A DNA stretch of 64,000 nt, from contig CM066740.1 of the NCBI GenBank assembly GCA_033961575.1, forward strand, positions 15,599,501-15,663,500, given 5' to 3'. Below are positions 12,286 to 22,484 of this stretch, piece by piece (the stretch's first letter is position 1; every line of letters begins with the position of its first letter). The translations under genes were made by a program, and so were the position numbers. The stretch is from Aselliscus stoliczkanus (taxonomy: Eukaryota > Chordata > Mammalia > Chiroptera > Hipposideridae). Under the pieces are notes generated by a model. That model did no database searches. It had not been told where the DNA came from and was given only the letters and a program-made list of their open reading frames with translations.

Positions 12286-12979
12286 GAAGACCTCATGCAA
12301 AATGGTAGGCAATCACTTGGGGGCCATTCCACCTTAGGTAGTGAGTCTTAAAAACCAGTACTTCACCCAACTGGTGTGTCATAGTATCTAACATCCAAAG
12401 GTGGATGTCAGTGCTGACATTTAAATGTCAGGTGTCACTGCTGCCTCAAAGACCATTCTCATCTATCCTCCTCCATGCACTTGACACCAACTTCATTTCA
12501 CAAACCCTATCTATGCAAGGCAATCCTCTCATTGGAAACAGTGATATTTAAGGTACACCTGAGTTCTGACAATTGCTTCCAAGTGCTTCACTTAGAATCA
12601 AGAAAATAAAAAAACAAAAAAACAAAGCTGGTTTATTTGGGGAGAAACTATGGGATCAAAGATGGAAGTCAAAAACAAGGTGAATGCCAGAATTGTTGCA
12701 GGACTCTGAGATCCAGCCCCTCTGAACCATGACTACATGGACAAACCCTATGAAATGACAGAAGACAAGTCAGGGGAAACAAGGAATGTGATTCTTCAGC
12801 ATTGAAATCAAAACTGTGATGAATCATAGAAGTAACAAATTCACCTGGGCTGGCTGGATAGTTATGAACCATGTATCTCAGCTCATAATACAGAAGGGCC
12901 AAAAAAAAATGGCCAACTCTGGGAGACACAGAGGGTAAGCTGCACGAGAATTTGGAGGAATTTGCCAGCCTAGTGTGTA
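12286..12979. other. Unique DNA
   Basis: It is non-coding. The 123-codon minus-strand frame at 12669-13040 has no known domain and runs into the L1 fragment. Confidence 0.4.
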
Positions 12980-13200
12980 CAAAATTATATCTCACGGAAG
13001 TCTTAAATTGCATTTCCTGGTTACTAATGAGGCTTAACATCTTTACCTATGCTTACTGCCATTTGTATTTCTTCTGTGAAATACCTGCTTATGCTGTTTA
13101 CTCTTTTTTTTTCCCTTATAGGGCTGTCTTTTTTATAACTGATTTTGTAGGTGTTCTTTATATACTTTATACACCATTTATGAATTTATTGATCTTTAAA
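12980..13200 (-). repeat. L1M 3' UTR fragment
   Basis: It has the reversed L1 text, gaggcttaacatctttacc ... gccatttgtatttcttctgtg ... ggtgttctttatatac, in the usual order. Confidence 0.7.
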
Positions 13201-13390
13201 TTTTTAGATGCATGGCATTTAGAACTGGAAGGATGTTGTAAAATGTATAGTTCATCCCTCTCATATTACCGATAAGAAAAACCAAAATGTGGAGAGGTAA
13301 AGCAATTTACCCCATATCACAGTTTCTGTTAGCAGCCATGCTAAGATGAGCATCTGAACTTTTTAACCCCAAATTAAATTATTTTCCCTA
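13200..13390. repeat. Old SINE or DNA-element fragment, family unclear
   Basis: The pattern tagaactggaaggatgttgt ... tcatccctctcatattac ... gagaggtaaagcaatttac is that of a dispersed ancient mammalian repeat. I cannot fix the family by eye. Confidence 0.45.
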
Positions 13391-13429
13391 TTATACTATG
13401 ATAACCCCCTTTATTGATTTGTCTTGTTT

Positions 13430-13560
13430 TTCTTTAAAAAAATTTAAGTGCCCAAGTAATACATGTTTATGATAGAAAAACGAATATGAGAAAAATGAAG
13501 AAAGAAAAAAAATCAGCTTTAATCCCACCTTCCAATGCAACAACTGTTTATAGTGTGCAT
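13430..13560 (-). repeat. L1M 3' UTR-like fragment
   Basis: Text such as aagtaatacatgtttatgat followed by taatcccaccttccaatgca is typical of reversed L1M 3' regions. Confidence 0.5.
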
Positions 13561-13666
13561 TTCCTTTTTGGATAATAATTATAATAGATAATTATTATGG
13601 AATGCTTACTATATGCTAATTAGTATGGAGTGCTTACTATGTGCCAGGCACTGTGCTATACACTTT

Positions 13667-13810
13667 TTTTCTTTCTTAGCTGAGCCATCCTGCCACCTTT
13701 TGGCAGCTCAGCGGCAGCTCAGCACTGGTTGGACATCAAACTGCTGTTGCCTAGAGCTCAGCTCTCACTCTTGAGCTAGCTCTTGACCAACTGAGCCACT
13801 GGGCCGGCCC
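13667..13810 (-). mobile_element. VES-like SINE (type B)
   Basis: It is a reversed type B unit: a T-rich start, then gctgagccatcctgccacc, and an end at actgggccggccc. The flanking direct repeat atacactttt occurs on both sides (near 13656 and 13820). Confidence 0.85.
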
Positions 13811-13888
13811 TTTGTGGCATACACTTTTCATGCATTGATTTGTTTGATCTTCTCCACAACCTTGTAATGCAGATTATCACCATTATCC

Positions 13889-14292
13889 TGAGTAGGGCAG
13901 GCAGAATGATGGCCTCCCAAAGAGGTTCCCTTCCTAATCCCAAGCACCTGTGATGATGTTACACTACATGGCCCAGGAGAATTAAGGTAGCAGATGGAAT
14001 TAAGGTTGCTAATGAGTTGACCTTAACATAGGGAGATTATGCTGATTACCTAGGTGGCCCCACATAATCACAAGTGTTCCTAAATGTGGAAGGAGTCAGA
14101 AGAGTCCTGTGAGAGTGATAAAATCTGAGAAAGATCCTATCAGCCATTGCTAGCTTTGAAATTGAAGGAAGGGGGTCATGAGCCAAGGAATGCAGGCAGC
14201 CCCTAGAAGCTGGAAAAGGGAAGAAGACAAATTCTCCCCTCGAGTCTCCAGAAAGGAATGCAACTCTGGAAGACACCTTGATTTTAGCTCAT
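13889..14292 (+). mobile_element. MLT1 (MaLR) solo LTR, 3'-truncated
   Basis: The start resembles the MLT1 terminus (gcaggcagaatgatggcctc). Also present are ggtggccccacataatcaca, gctttgaaattgaaggaagg and gaaggcagccctagaagctgg-like segments. It stops at ttgattttagctca, about 100 bp short of the usual end, where the second LTR begins. Confidence 0.85.
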
Positions 14293-14893
14293 CGTGGTAG
14301 ACAGAATAATGGCTGAAAAGATGGCCACACACTGATCGCTGGGATTTATGAATATGTTAGCTTCCATGGTAAAAGGAACTTTTTGCAGATGTCATGAAGA
14401 ACCTTGAGATGCTGAAATGATCCTGGATTCTCCAGGTGGGCCCAATGTAATCACAAGGATCCTTTTAAAAAGGAGCATGAAGGTGAGTCAGAGAGGAGGT
14501 GTGATGGCAAACACAAGTTGGAGTGCTGTGCTTTGAAGATGGAATAAAAAGCCACAAGCCAAAGAATGTGGGTAGCCTCTAGAAAAGGTAAGCAAACAAA
14601 TTCTCCCCTTAAACCTCTGTAGGAAGTCTAACTGTGTGCATATCTTTATTTTGGCACAGTGAAACCCATTTTGGACTTCTGACCTCTAGAGCTGTAAGAT
14701 AATAAGTTTGGGTCGGCCGAGTGGCACAGTGGTTAAGCGCTGGCCTTGGAAGCCAGCGGCCCCGGTTCGGTCCCACATATGAGGGCCAGTGACACTGCCC
14801 TCAAAAAAAAAAAAAAAAAGATAATAAGTTTGCATTCTTTTAAGCCACTGTTTGTGGTCATTTGTTACAGCAGCAATGGGATACTAATCCATT
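14293..14893 (+). mobile_element. MLT1 (MaLR) solo LTR with SINE inside
   Basis: It starts at gtggtagacagaataatggc and ends at gttacagcagcaatgggata. The consensus features (gtgggcccaatgtaatcaca, gctttgaagatgga, cttctgacctctagagctgtaagataata) are present in order. A type A SINE interrupts it at 14711-14819. Confidence 0.9.
14711..14819 (+). mobile_element. VES-like SINE monomer (type A), plus strand
   Basis: It begins ggtcggccgagtggcacagt, where the A-box-like part lies, then has ccggttcggtcccac as the B-box-like part. It ends in tgccctc and a poly-A tail. The target duplication gataataagtttg flanks it at 14698-14710 and 14820-14832. It is one of only three plus-strand copies. Confidence 0.93.
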
Positions 14894-15049
14894 TCGTTTA
14901 AAGCTGACCAAAGCCACACAGTTAGTGATGGAGAGAGATTTGAACTCAAGCCACTGGGTTCCAGAACTCCCATCTTTTACCACTATGAGATGTAGACAGA
15001 GATTTAAGTAGTACATACATTTCAATAAGCGCAAATCTTCCTCATTATT

Positions 15050-15300
15050 TTAATACCCTTTCAGCACCACCATATTGAAGTTGTGTTCCACTGAATAAAT
15101 ATACCATTACCACATATTTTATTTAATAAATCCCCTATTGTTGGATACTTAGGTTGTTTCTTATGTTTCAATATTCTAAATTGGCAGTGATAAACATCTT
15201 TCTAGTGATATTAATAATTTCTTTAGGAAAAACTCAGAAATGCTAGGTCAAAAGAAGTGCATTTTTAAAAAAATGGCCAAATCACCCTCCATAAGATCGC
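15050..15300 (-). repeat. L1M 3' UTR-like fragment
   Basis: It has the reversed L1 pattern ttggatacttaggttgtttctt ... gataaacatctttctagtg ... atgctaggtcaaaag. Confidence 0.6.
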
Positions 15301-15995
15301 ACTAGAATAAAATGTAAAAGAAAATAAAACACATAACTAGAACAGGAACATATCTACCTTCTGTTTCAGCAACACTTCTGGTATTAATCTATTTTTCTTA
15401 TCTATAGCATATACTCGACCTAATTGCATTTTTTATTTTGAAGGTTTTATCTGTAGTATTTTCTCTTCTGTAGACTCATAGGAGAGTATTTAGTCTAACC
15501 CCTTTGCTTATAGGTCAAATCCCTGCAGCCCAGAAAGGTCAGTAGGCTAGGGGTGAGGAAGGTTCCCCTAGTGGGCATGTCTGCTCAGAACCCACCGGCC
15601 TGACTCCAAGTCCAGTATCCTTCCACATCTGCGGCAAATGTCATGAAAATAGTCCCCAAGCGATACCATTATTGATTTTTTTCTTTTCTGTAAATCATGC
15701 CAGAAATCTGTTGTCCTCATTGATCAGAAGCAGATTTTGGGGGCTATAGATTAATGATCCATATATCCAGTATCAAAGATAAACTTCCAGCGCTTTCTTG
15801 GAGTTGAGCCTATTTTAATTTTCTCATTGTGAAATTTGGTAGGATTGATGGCAGACAGTAATCCCCTTCCCCCCACAATGTTTTATGTAAGAGTTTTTAG
15901 AGCAGACCATCGGTTTTCCACCATCACCTTTTTGCTTTAGAAGGTATCATTCTGTAACTTGGTTTGCAGTGTTACTCAATAGCACTAAGGCTACT
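15301..15995. other. Unique DNA, repeat-free
   Basis: No repeat is recognised. It leads into the regulatory block that starts near 16.0 kb. Confidence 0.45.
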
Positions 15996-15999
15996 TTGT

Positions 16000-16260
16000 C
16001 CTGGAATCTGCTGCACACAGTGGTGTGCAAACTCCTTCCCTCTCTCGGAAGCAAACAATGAAATAGGAAAACACACTGCCATTTTCTGACTGACCTCAAT
16101 CGCTGAGGGTGGACCCCGCACATTACATCAGCAGCCCGGCTCCATTACACTGCCCTGCGCTGTGCTCGAGCTACTGAAATATTGATTTTTACAGAGCCGG
16201 CGCACACACTGAAAAATCAATATTCCAGTGCACACAACAGAAGAGGCGGCAGAGCCAGGA
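16000..16260. promoter_or_regulatory. Repeat-free element with inverted ONECUT-like sites
   Basis: Two arms of an 18-bp inverted repeat lie at 16173-16190 and 16212-16229, identical at 17 of 18 positions and separated by 21 bp. Each arm contains attgattttt (or its complement aaaaatcaat). That matches the known binding preference of ONECUT/HNF6 cut-homeodomain factors. CpGs in the spacer and flanks (gagccggcgc) and the absence of repeats support a regulatory role. Occupancy is inference. Confidence 0.5.
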
Positions 16261-16504
16261 CCAACTCGGAGGCCCAGGGAGCACTACCGGCAAGCCTTGG
16301 CCAGGAGAGGGTGGGGGGCTACCCTGGGAGAGGCCCCTGCAAACCCGGGAAGGGTCAGAGAAACAAAAGTGTGGAGAGAGAAGAGAAAGGGGAGTGGAGA
16401 GAAATATCCTTGAGGATAAAACAGTTGGAAGGAGCAATGATTTATCTTTCCATAGGGGGAAATAGGGAGAAGGAGAGAGTAAATTAAGAAGAGAGGATGG
16501 GAAG

Positions 16505-16524
16505 AATTTTACAGGTAAGACTCT
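16505..16524 (+). promoter_or_regulatory. Strong splice-donor match
   Basis: The sequence acag|gtaaga has its exon-intron boundary after 16514. It fits the 5' splice-site consensus nearly perfectly and lies between the ONECUT-like element and the CpG island. The plus-strand open frame that starts at 16182 ends at 16487, so any exon here would be non-coding or a 3' portion of a UTR. Confidence 0.3.
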
Positions 16525-17239
16525 TCCCATGAAAATTCCTTTTGCTTTTCTGGATCATTCGGTCAGACTTATGGGAAAATTATGAAGATGATAGATATTT
16601 TATTACACGAAGGAAAAAAATAACTAGGCCAATTCTAGGGCATATTTATATATATTTTAAATGTAGCCCTTCCTTTCTCTTGGTGACTAGAAGCTAGCAG
16701 ATCTTTGAGTAACCATCCAAGAGTTAGCCTTTATCATTGGAGCTCTACCTTTGCAATGCTGTGACTTTCTTTTCCTTGGGGAAGGTGGAGGGAAGGACAT
16801 GCAAGTCTTACGGCCATTCATCCGTTTGCTCTTTCTAGAAAAGCACCTTCTTTGACATGTTTAGGGAACAACATTAAGAACTGGTCCCTTTTCTATGCCC
16901 CGTGAGTTCTCAGGAAATTCTGAGCTCCCCGGAGTCCCACCATCCAGAGGAGGGGAGGAAAATGTGTCCTGGGTTCTACTTTCAGCAGAAGTTGGGTGGA
17001 GATGGACTGGCCTTTTGGTTAGTCCGCATAGACGTGGGTTTAAAAAAAAAAAATCAGAACTGGCACTTTTAGTTAGCATTCTGGCTCCTCTTTTGGAGCG
17101 GGGGCAGGCGCTGGGCAGGCAGTTAATTAAAAGGGAGTGCTTTAACCCTGATGAATTCTTGATTTTTTTGGCTTTGTCCTAGAATCCTCATACCGGGAAT
17201 CTCGCTATTAGTTCTCTCAACTCCCTGCCACAGGAGGAA
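16525..17239. other. Unique DNA upstream of CpG island
   Basis: It is repeat-poor sequence with rising GC content towards 17.2 kb. An A-run at 17041-17053 is the only simple repeat. Confidence 0.45.
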
Positions 17240-18600
17240 ACTGCCTTCCCCAAGGTTTACATTTCGTTCTCTGCCTTGCAGACAGCCTCGCCGCTTCCTC
17301 TTCCCCAGCCCAGGAGAGGCCGGGCCCAACCTGGGCTCGGGTCGGTTCTGGAGGAAGGGGCTCAGAAGGAGTCGGGCGTTCAGAGGCACCTTGCAACACG
17401 CGGGTTCCTTAGGCCCAGTGGGGCTGCCGGATGACAAGGTCCCGCAGGCTGGCCGGAGGCATAAGGGGCAGAGTGGCAGCGGGGGTCAGCGGGGGGCGGG
17501 GCAGGACGCGGAGCCAGGTGGCCACCTGGAGCGCCCCGCCCCTCCAAGCCCCGCCCCCGGCTGGGCCTGCCAGCCTAGCCTCCGCCCCCAGCCCTGCGCC
17601 ACCGCCCACTCGCGCCCCTCCCCCTCCCCTCACAGCCTGTCTATTTGCATAAGGAGGCGGCTCCGGGGCCCGCCCGGGGCGCACGTGACCCCTAGGGAGG
17701 CGGAGGGAACCTGCTGACTTGACACGAGCCGCTGTGCGGCTCCCCTTGGCGCGGACTAGCGAGAGCAGCCGTGACCTCCGACCCCGCCCGCCGGCAGCCA
17801 ATAAGAGCGCAGGTCGTCTCCAAACCCAAAATTTCCACGTCGGCAAAAGTCAAGATGGAAGGGAGCGGAGCGGAGCGCGAGGGGGGGAGCCCGCCGGGGA
17901 ATGCCTGGCAGCCGGCGCCGAAGGACCCGGCGGGGGAGCCTGCGGCGGGCGCAGAAGGGGCCACGCGGGAGGGCGCCCCGGCCGAGGGAGGCCCGCGCGC
18001 GACCACCCGCCCCCAGCCCCGGGCGCCTCTGCGCGCCCGCACTTGGCCGGCCGCCTGTGCACCGCACCCGGGGGCACGCCGCCCGCTGCACCTCCGACTC
18101 TGGCTTTGGGGAGTCCCAGGGAAGGGGGTGGGAGGGTGGGGAGAGGTGGGGAAGACACTTTGCAGACCTGTTGCACGGGTGCAACAGCTGTTCAGGTGCG
18201 GTACGTAGGGGGAGGGGAGGAGGGTGGTCGCCGGTGCTGCAGCAGGGGCAGGGGTGCAGGGCCGGGGCTCGGAGCAGCGAGGCAGTGTTGGGGGCGCAAG
18301 GGGGAGGCTGTCTGCAAGCTGGGTCCGCGGCAAGCCGTGTGCTGAGTGGGGCAGGGAGAATCCCACAGAGTGGGTGGGTGGAGCGGAGGAGAGAGAGCTG
18401 CATAGACGCGAGTTCTGGGGCTGGGTGCGGACTGCGGGAGGACCGGAGGAACGTGGTGGGAATGGCTGGGGGCAGGGGAGACGCAGTGGGGGCCCCGCAA
18501 AGCCTGGCTTTCCTGGAACAGCCCATCTGCGGGGCATTTCCCGGGCCTCTACTCGCCCCTCTTTGAACTCTTCCAGCCCCGAGAATTCGTCCTCCTGCGA
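17240..18600. promoter_or_regulatory. CpG island, candidate promoter
   Basis: This is the only CpG-dense segment in the window, with the CpG peak about 17430-18110. It carries GC boxes (for example ggggcggggc near 17492), a perfect octamer atttgcat at 17643-17650, an E-box cacgtg at 17682-17687 and a CCAAT box at 17798-17802. An ATG at 17855 has a good Kozak context (A at -3, G at +4). No recognisable protein starts there. Such islands normally mark transcription starts. Which gene it serves and in which direction is unknown. Confidence 0.7.
17855..18208 (+). other. Possible but unsupported open frame in CpG island
   Basis: It starts at the Kozak-favoured ATG and runs 117 codons of Gly, Ala, Pro and Arg-rich sequence. 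It has no domain and no lysine-rich or hydrophobic pattern. GC-rich DNA leaves long frames open by chance, and longer ones exist on the minus strand here (up to 319 codons). It could be part of a first exon that splices out earlier, but I see no convincing donor in frame. Confidence 0.12.
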
Positions 18601-18729
18601 TCCCCTCCCCCACCAACTTTCCAGAGGGGAAGGTAAAAAAGTTGCCACAAGTTAGATGGAGTGAGTTTAGCAGCTTGCAGAAGTTTAAATAACGAGACCG
18701 AGGAGGAGGTGGCATTCAGCCGGGAAGGG

Positions 18730-18785
18730 GTTCTAATTTAGGATGGGTGGTGGTGGTGGAGTGTGTGTGTGTGGGGGGGAGGTAG
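18730..18785 (+). repeat. GT/G-rich low-complexity tract
   Basis: An impure ggtggtggtgga-gtgtgtg-gggggg run lies between the island and the next element. Confidence 0.8.
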
Positions 18786-18799
18786 GGTGATGCCTGTAG

Positions 18800-18975
18800 C
18801 GCGTTTGCTGTGACATTGCGACCAGAATTTGTCGAACCGGGCTGTTCATACACCGTTGCTGCTGGGCATTTGCTCCTGCTGACTGCGGCAGTAACTTTCC
18901 ATAATTAATGACCCGTTCCATTATCGGTCGCATCCTGAGCTAAATTGCTTTTAATGAGTTATTCTTCTTTGTCTT
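18800..18975. promoter_or_regulatory. Candidate conserved non-coding element
   Basis: It is repeat-free, with CpGs retained outside the island (cattgcgaccag, tgtcgaaccgg, atcggtcgcatcc). It also has homeodomain-type cores such as ccataattaatgacc and gcttttaatgag. This mix is common in developmental enhancers. Conservation cannot be tested here. Confidence 0.4.
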
Positions 18976-19955
18976 AGCTGGGGGTGGGGGGAGCACACCT
19001 GCAGGAAGAAGCTTCTGGAGGAAGACAGCCTGTTTGGTCTTTTGAGGCAAAGTTCTGAGACACTCCGACTCTGAATATGATAGAAGTCAGTGCACTACAG
19101 AACTTTGTCTCTAGAGACTGTGGTCGCCGCCGCTGCCACCACCACCATGGCCTCAGGGGCTTTGGATGCCTTGGGACACCAGGCGGGGTAAACCTGGTGG
19201 CCACGTCACTGCGCCTTTCCCTTGGGGGAGGGGCGAGGCCGGGGGTGGGGGGGGTGGGAGGGTGTCCAAAGGCTGCTCCAGGAACTTGATCGCCTTTGAA
19301 GCCGGTGGGTTAAACCACGTAAATGGGAACAAAATCGTCCCAAATCTCCCCTACTTCATCTTACTCTGGTGGATTCCTAAGTGCAGTTTTTTGGTTTAAA
19401 AAAAATGCTTTGGGCTTTTCAATATTATTTAAAAGGTACTTAAAAGACCAGACTCACTGATTGAGCTAGAAGAGGAGAGCCACACATATATTAATGGATG
19501 TGTAGGGTCTTAACAGGAATTTAAATTCTCTACCCTAGAAGAAGGCAATGTATGTAGGAAAGCCATGGATAATGGCCTTTTTACTCAAGTGACCTGCTAG
19601 GTAGGTAAATGAGATCCTGCAAGGATTGAGTTTGGCAATCTAGTATCAATTCTGTTTCTGATTTAGGTCCAGTTTCACTTTTATTTTTTTAAATAGGTTT
19701 TATGAGACGGGGTGGGGGTGGGGGTGTTTACACTTTGTGGCGGTAGAGCCACTTTACATGGAGACACTGCTCTTCTCATCCCTACTGGAATGTGACTTTG
19801 GGTTGCTGAGTTCCTATCAATATCCTGCTGTGTGCAATGGGCCAGTGACTGGCACCGGATCTAGTCCTGTTCCATCAACATTGCCCAATTTTGATTTTCT
19901 GAGCTTTTGGCTGGAGAGCTGATTGATCCAAGGGATTATAGGAACTTATTAACAA
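18976..19955. other. Unique DNA, GC-rich then AT-rich
   Basis: It contains a (CCA)n-like run at 19133-19148 and G-rich tracts near 19225-19262 and 19704-19725. No gene is recognised. Confidence 0.45.
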
Positions 19956-20065
19956 AGGCATTGATCCAAATATTTATGGAGTGCCAGCTGGGTGCCAGGC
20001 ACTGGGCACAGCGTGGTGAGAATAAAGGAAATGGTTCCTGTGCCATGTTGCTGACAGTCAGTGAT
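19956..20065 (-). repeat. L2 LINE 3' end fragment
   Basis: It has the reversed L2 text ccaaatatttatggagtgcca ... gtgccaggcactgggcacag. Confidence 0.65.
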
Positions 20066-20920
20066 GAAGGGACTCACTTTTGACATAATTTGTGGGATGC
20101 TTTGAGGCTTTGGGATTGTTTGTGTCTCTGGGAGGTCCTTGATTGTGGAAAACAAAACCAAAAAAAGCGCCACCATCTTTCTACTTGATTATATTCCAGT
20201 TGGCTTATTGGGACAGGGGTGATAATAGAGGAAGGATCAATTAGGGGAATAAGTAGTGAGTTGCTGGATATTAGGGCAGAATGGTAGCACTGAGCAGTTG
20301 CTTTTCACAGGAATAGTGTGTCCTGATCCTAAGGCACCATAAATTCTTTTACCTGGCTATTACCCATTCTTCCATCTTTCCATCAGGGACTGTTTTGCTT
20401 CAGTTCCTCAATCCTTTACCCCAGAGATGTCCGAATTATATTTGTGCAGTAAAATAAAGCAGCTGAAACTCATGTACTTTTATTCATTTGAGATGTTAAA
20501 GATGTGCTTACATGTATAAAGATTCTTTCCCCTGCTTTCTTTGTCTAAATGGGCCTATAAGATACTCTGAAAAATATTGACCTCCAACAAAACTTAAACC
20601 AACTTTGCAAGAGACCGCATGTGGCTCTGAGGGTGTGGGCTGGAGGGGTTGACTGGGAGTTTGGTCATCCAAAAAGAGATGAGCTCAGAGTCTCCACAGA
20701 AGGATAAGGTTTAGAGCTCTTGCGATGATTCTGTCTGGTTTGACTTGATGCTTAAATGATTTGCTTAGAAATCCTTCACTTTGTCTCCCACCCTTGACTA
20801 CTGGTGAGTAAAAGGACTAACGAGACAGGCTGTGGTTTACTCGAGTGCTAAAGATGAGAGTAGGAACTAGGAAGATGAGCAGTCTGGGGTAAAGCTTGCA
20901 TTGTCTCAGACCTCAGTCAC
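20066..20920. other. Unique DNA
   Basis: Nothing recognisable beyond plain non-coding sequence. Confidence 0.45.
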
Positions 20921-20929
20921 TCAGCAACC

Positions 20930-21065
20930 TGTGTATTGTTACCTTCTGAGTATCAGGTATTAAGATGCTAAGGATGCAGCAGTGAGCAAAATAAGCCCCA
21001 AATCCCAGTCCTCTTGGAAGTTTTTCTGCCAGAGGCCAACAATATAAAACAGGAGATGGAAAGCA
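20930..21065 (-). repeat. L2 LINE 3' end fragment
   Basis: It contains taaggatgcagcagtgagca followed by cagtcctcttggaag, in the L2 order, strongly diverged. Confidence 0.5.
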
Positions 21066-21960
21066 TGCCAGGAAAAGGAGAATGGAGCGCTGGGGAGGTG
21101 GGGTGCTGTTAGGACTGGGGTCACCATCACCAGCAGCCTGCTTTATGTGGTCTAGGCCCTCCTGTCTTCATTTTTCAACATTTCACGTGAATAAACCAAA
21201 TCAGGTACAATGGAAACTATTGTTGAACATTGGTAGCCTTGTGTGTTTTTAAAGAGCATTTTTATTTTCAAGTGCAAAGGTTGGGAAATGTGTGGGTGCT
21301 AGAAAATCTTCCCTGAGGGGCTAGGGAATCACACTGCTGGTTCCTCACCTGTATGTCATGTCCAATCCCATCTTCGAGCAGTAAAATTCTAGGATTCTAG
21401 ATAACTTTGCATTTTTAAGAGTTTATTCCAAAGAACTCCCAAGTGCTCTCAAACACTCTGAATAGTGGTGGGTGGGGGAAGTGGACACATTTATTGGGAT
21501 CCCCAGGAGCCAGAGGTGTCCACCATCTAGCTTACATATGATTTCAGGAACTACACTTTTGCTAAACTCATTATTTGACTTAATCGTGGCTATCTGCATG
21601 GGGAGGTTTCATGATAACCACTATAGACAACAGAGAAACCTTATAAATACAAAAGCTGTGAGCAGGAAAAGAAAAAGGCAGAATTCAATTGTTCACACTG
21701 CTATTTGTGACATGTAAGGAGTAAAAATCTGTGTCACTTTGGTAGCACGGGAAAAACCAGATGGAAGGACGATGCTGTCCCTTTAGCAGACCCGTGCAAT
21801 ATTAGACAAGACTCATGATTTTGATCTGTGAATTCATTAAATGGGCAGTGGGACAGCTAACTGGCTTCACCACAGCAGAAAGCCACTTCTGAAACGACCT
21901 CTGCTTTGTGCCTCAAATATGCCTCTCTTTTCCATGTAATAGGAAATCTGCCAAAAATAG
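21066..21960. other. Unique DNA
   Basis: No repeat or gene is recognised. The 81-codon frame at 21472-21717 has no domain. Confidence 0.45.
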
Positions 21961-21964
21961 GAGT

Positions 21965-22190
21965 TAAATAGTACTCAGTTTGTGCTAGGCTCTGTTATAA
22001 GCATTCACATAGGTTAAATGATTTGCTCTGAGGTCAGTACTGTTAGTATCATTCCCATCTTACAAATAAAGAAACTGAGGCATAATAGTTTGCCCAAGGC
22101 ACGCAGCTAGTCAGTGGCTTTAGAAGCGAGGTACAGATACAGGCAGTCTGGCTCAGAGTCTATGACCTTAGCAGCTACGCTGTACTGGGT
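21965..22190 (-). repeat. MIR SINE
   Basis: The reversed MIR is well preserved: tgtgctaggctctgttataa, cccatcttacaaataaagaa, actgaggcataatagtttgc and caggcagtctggctcagagt. Confidence 0.85.
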
Positions 22191-22484
22191 ATCACTCAGT
22201 TATCTGATTTCAGCATAGGACAAAGCCTGGGTGTCTAGGCTCAAAGTTAAAAGCACTGAACATAATTAGGGCTTAGCTCAATGCAAACCTTCAGTCTGTC
22301 CGTAGCATGTGAGCTTGGTTTCCAGGGCCCCGTGGTAGTATGGCTTTGGGGATTATTTTGCTATTTTGAGTCTATTGGCCATCTTTGCCACTGGACAGAA
22401 CTGAATGCTGAGAAAATAGTTTCTTCAAAAAAATGTTCTGGTTGACACAAGAAAAGCAATAGAAGCAGAAAATTACGAATTGTA

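Larger units (their letters stand above)
13600..15000 (-). repeat. MIR SINE broken up by later insertions
   Basis: The first part is at 13600-13888 (tgtgccaggcactgtgctat ... tgtttgatcttctccacaac ... attatcaccattatcc). The remainder is at about 14890-15000 (aaagccacacagttagtgat ... gatttgaactcaagccactgg). A type B SINE and two MLT1 LTRs sit inside it, so the MIR is the oldest layer. Confidence 0.8.

Noticed and set aside
17692..18715. Two overlapping minus-strand frames of 318 and 319 codons and several plus-strand frames in the CpG island
   Set aside because: Stop codons are rare in GC-rich DNA. The products are low-complexity Pro, Arg, Ala and Gly mixtures, overlap in several frames, and match no family I know.
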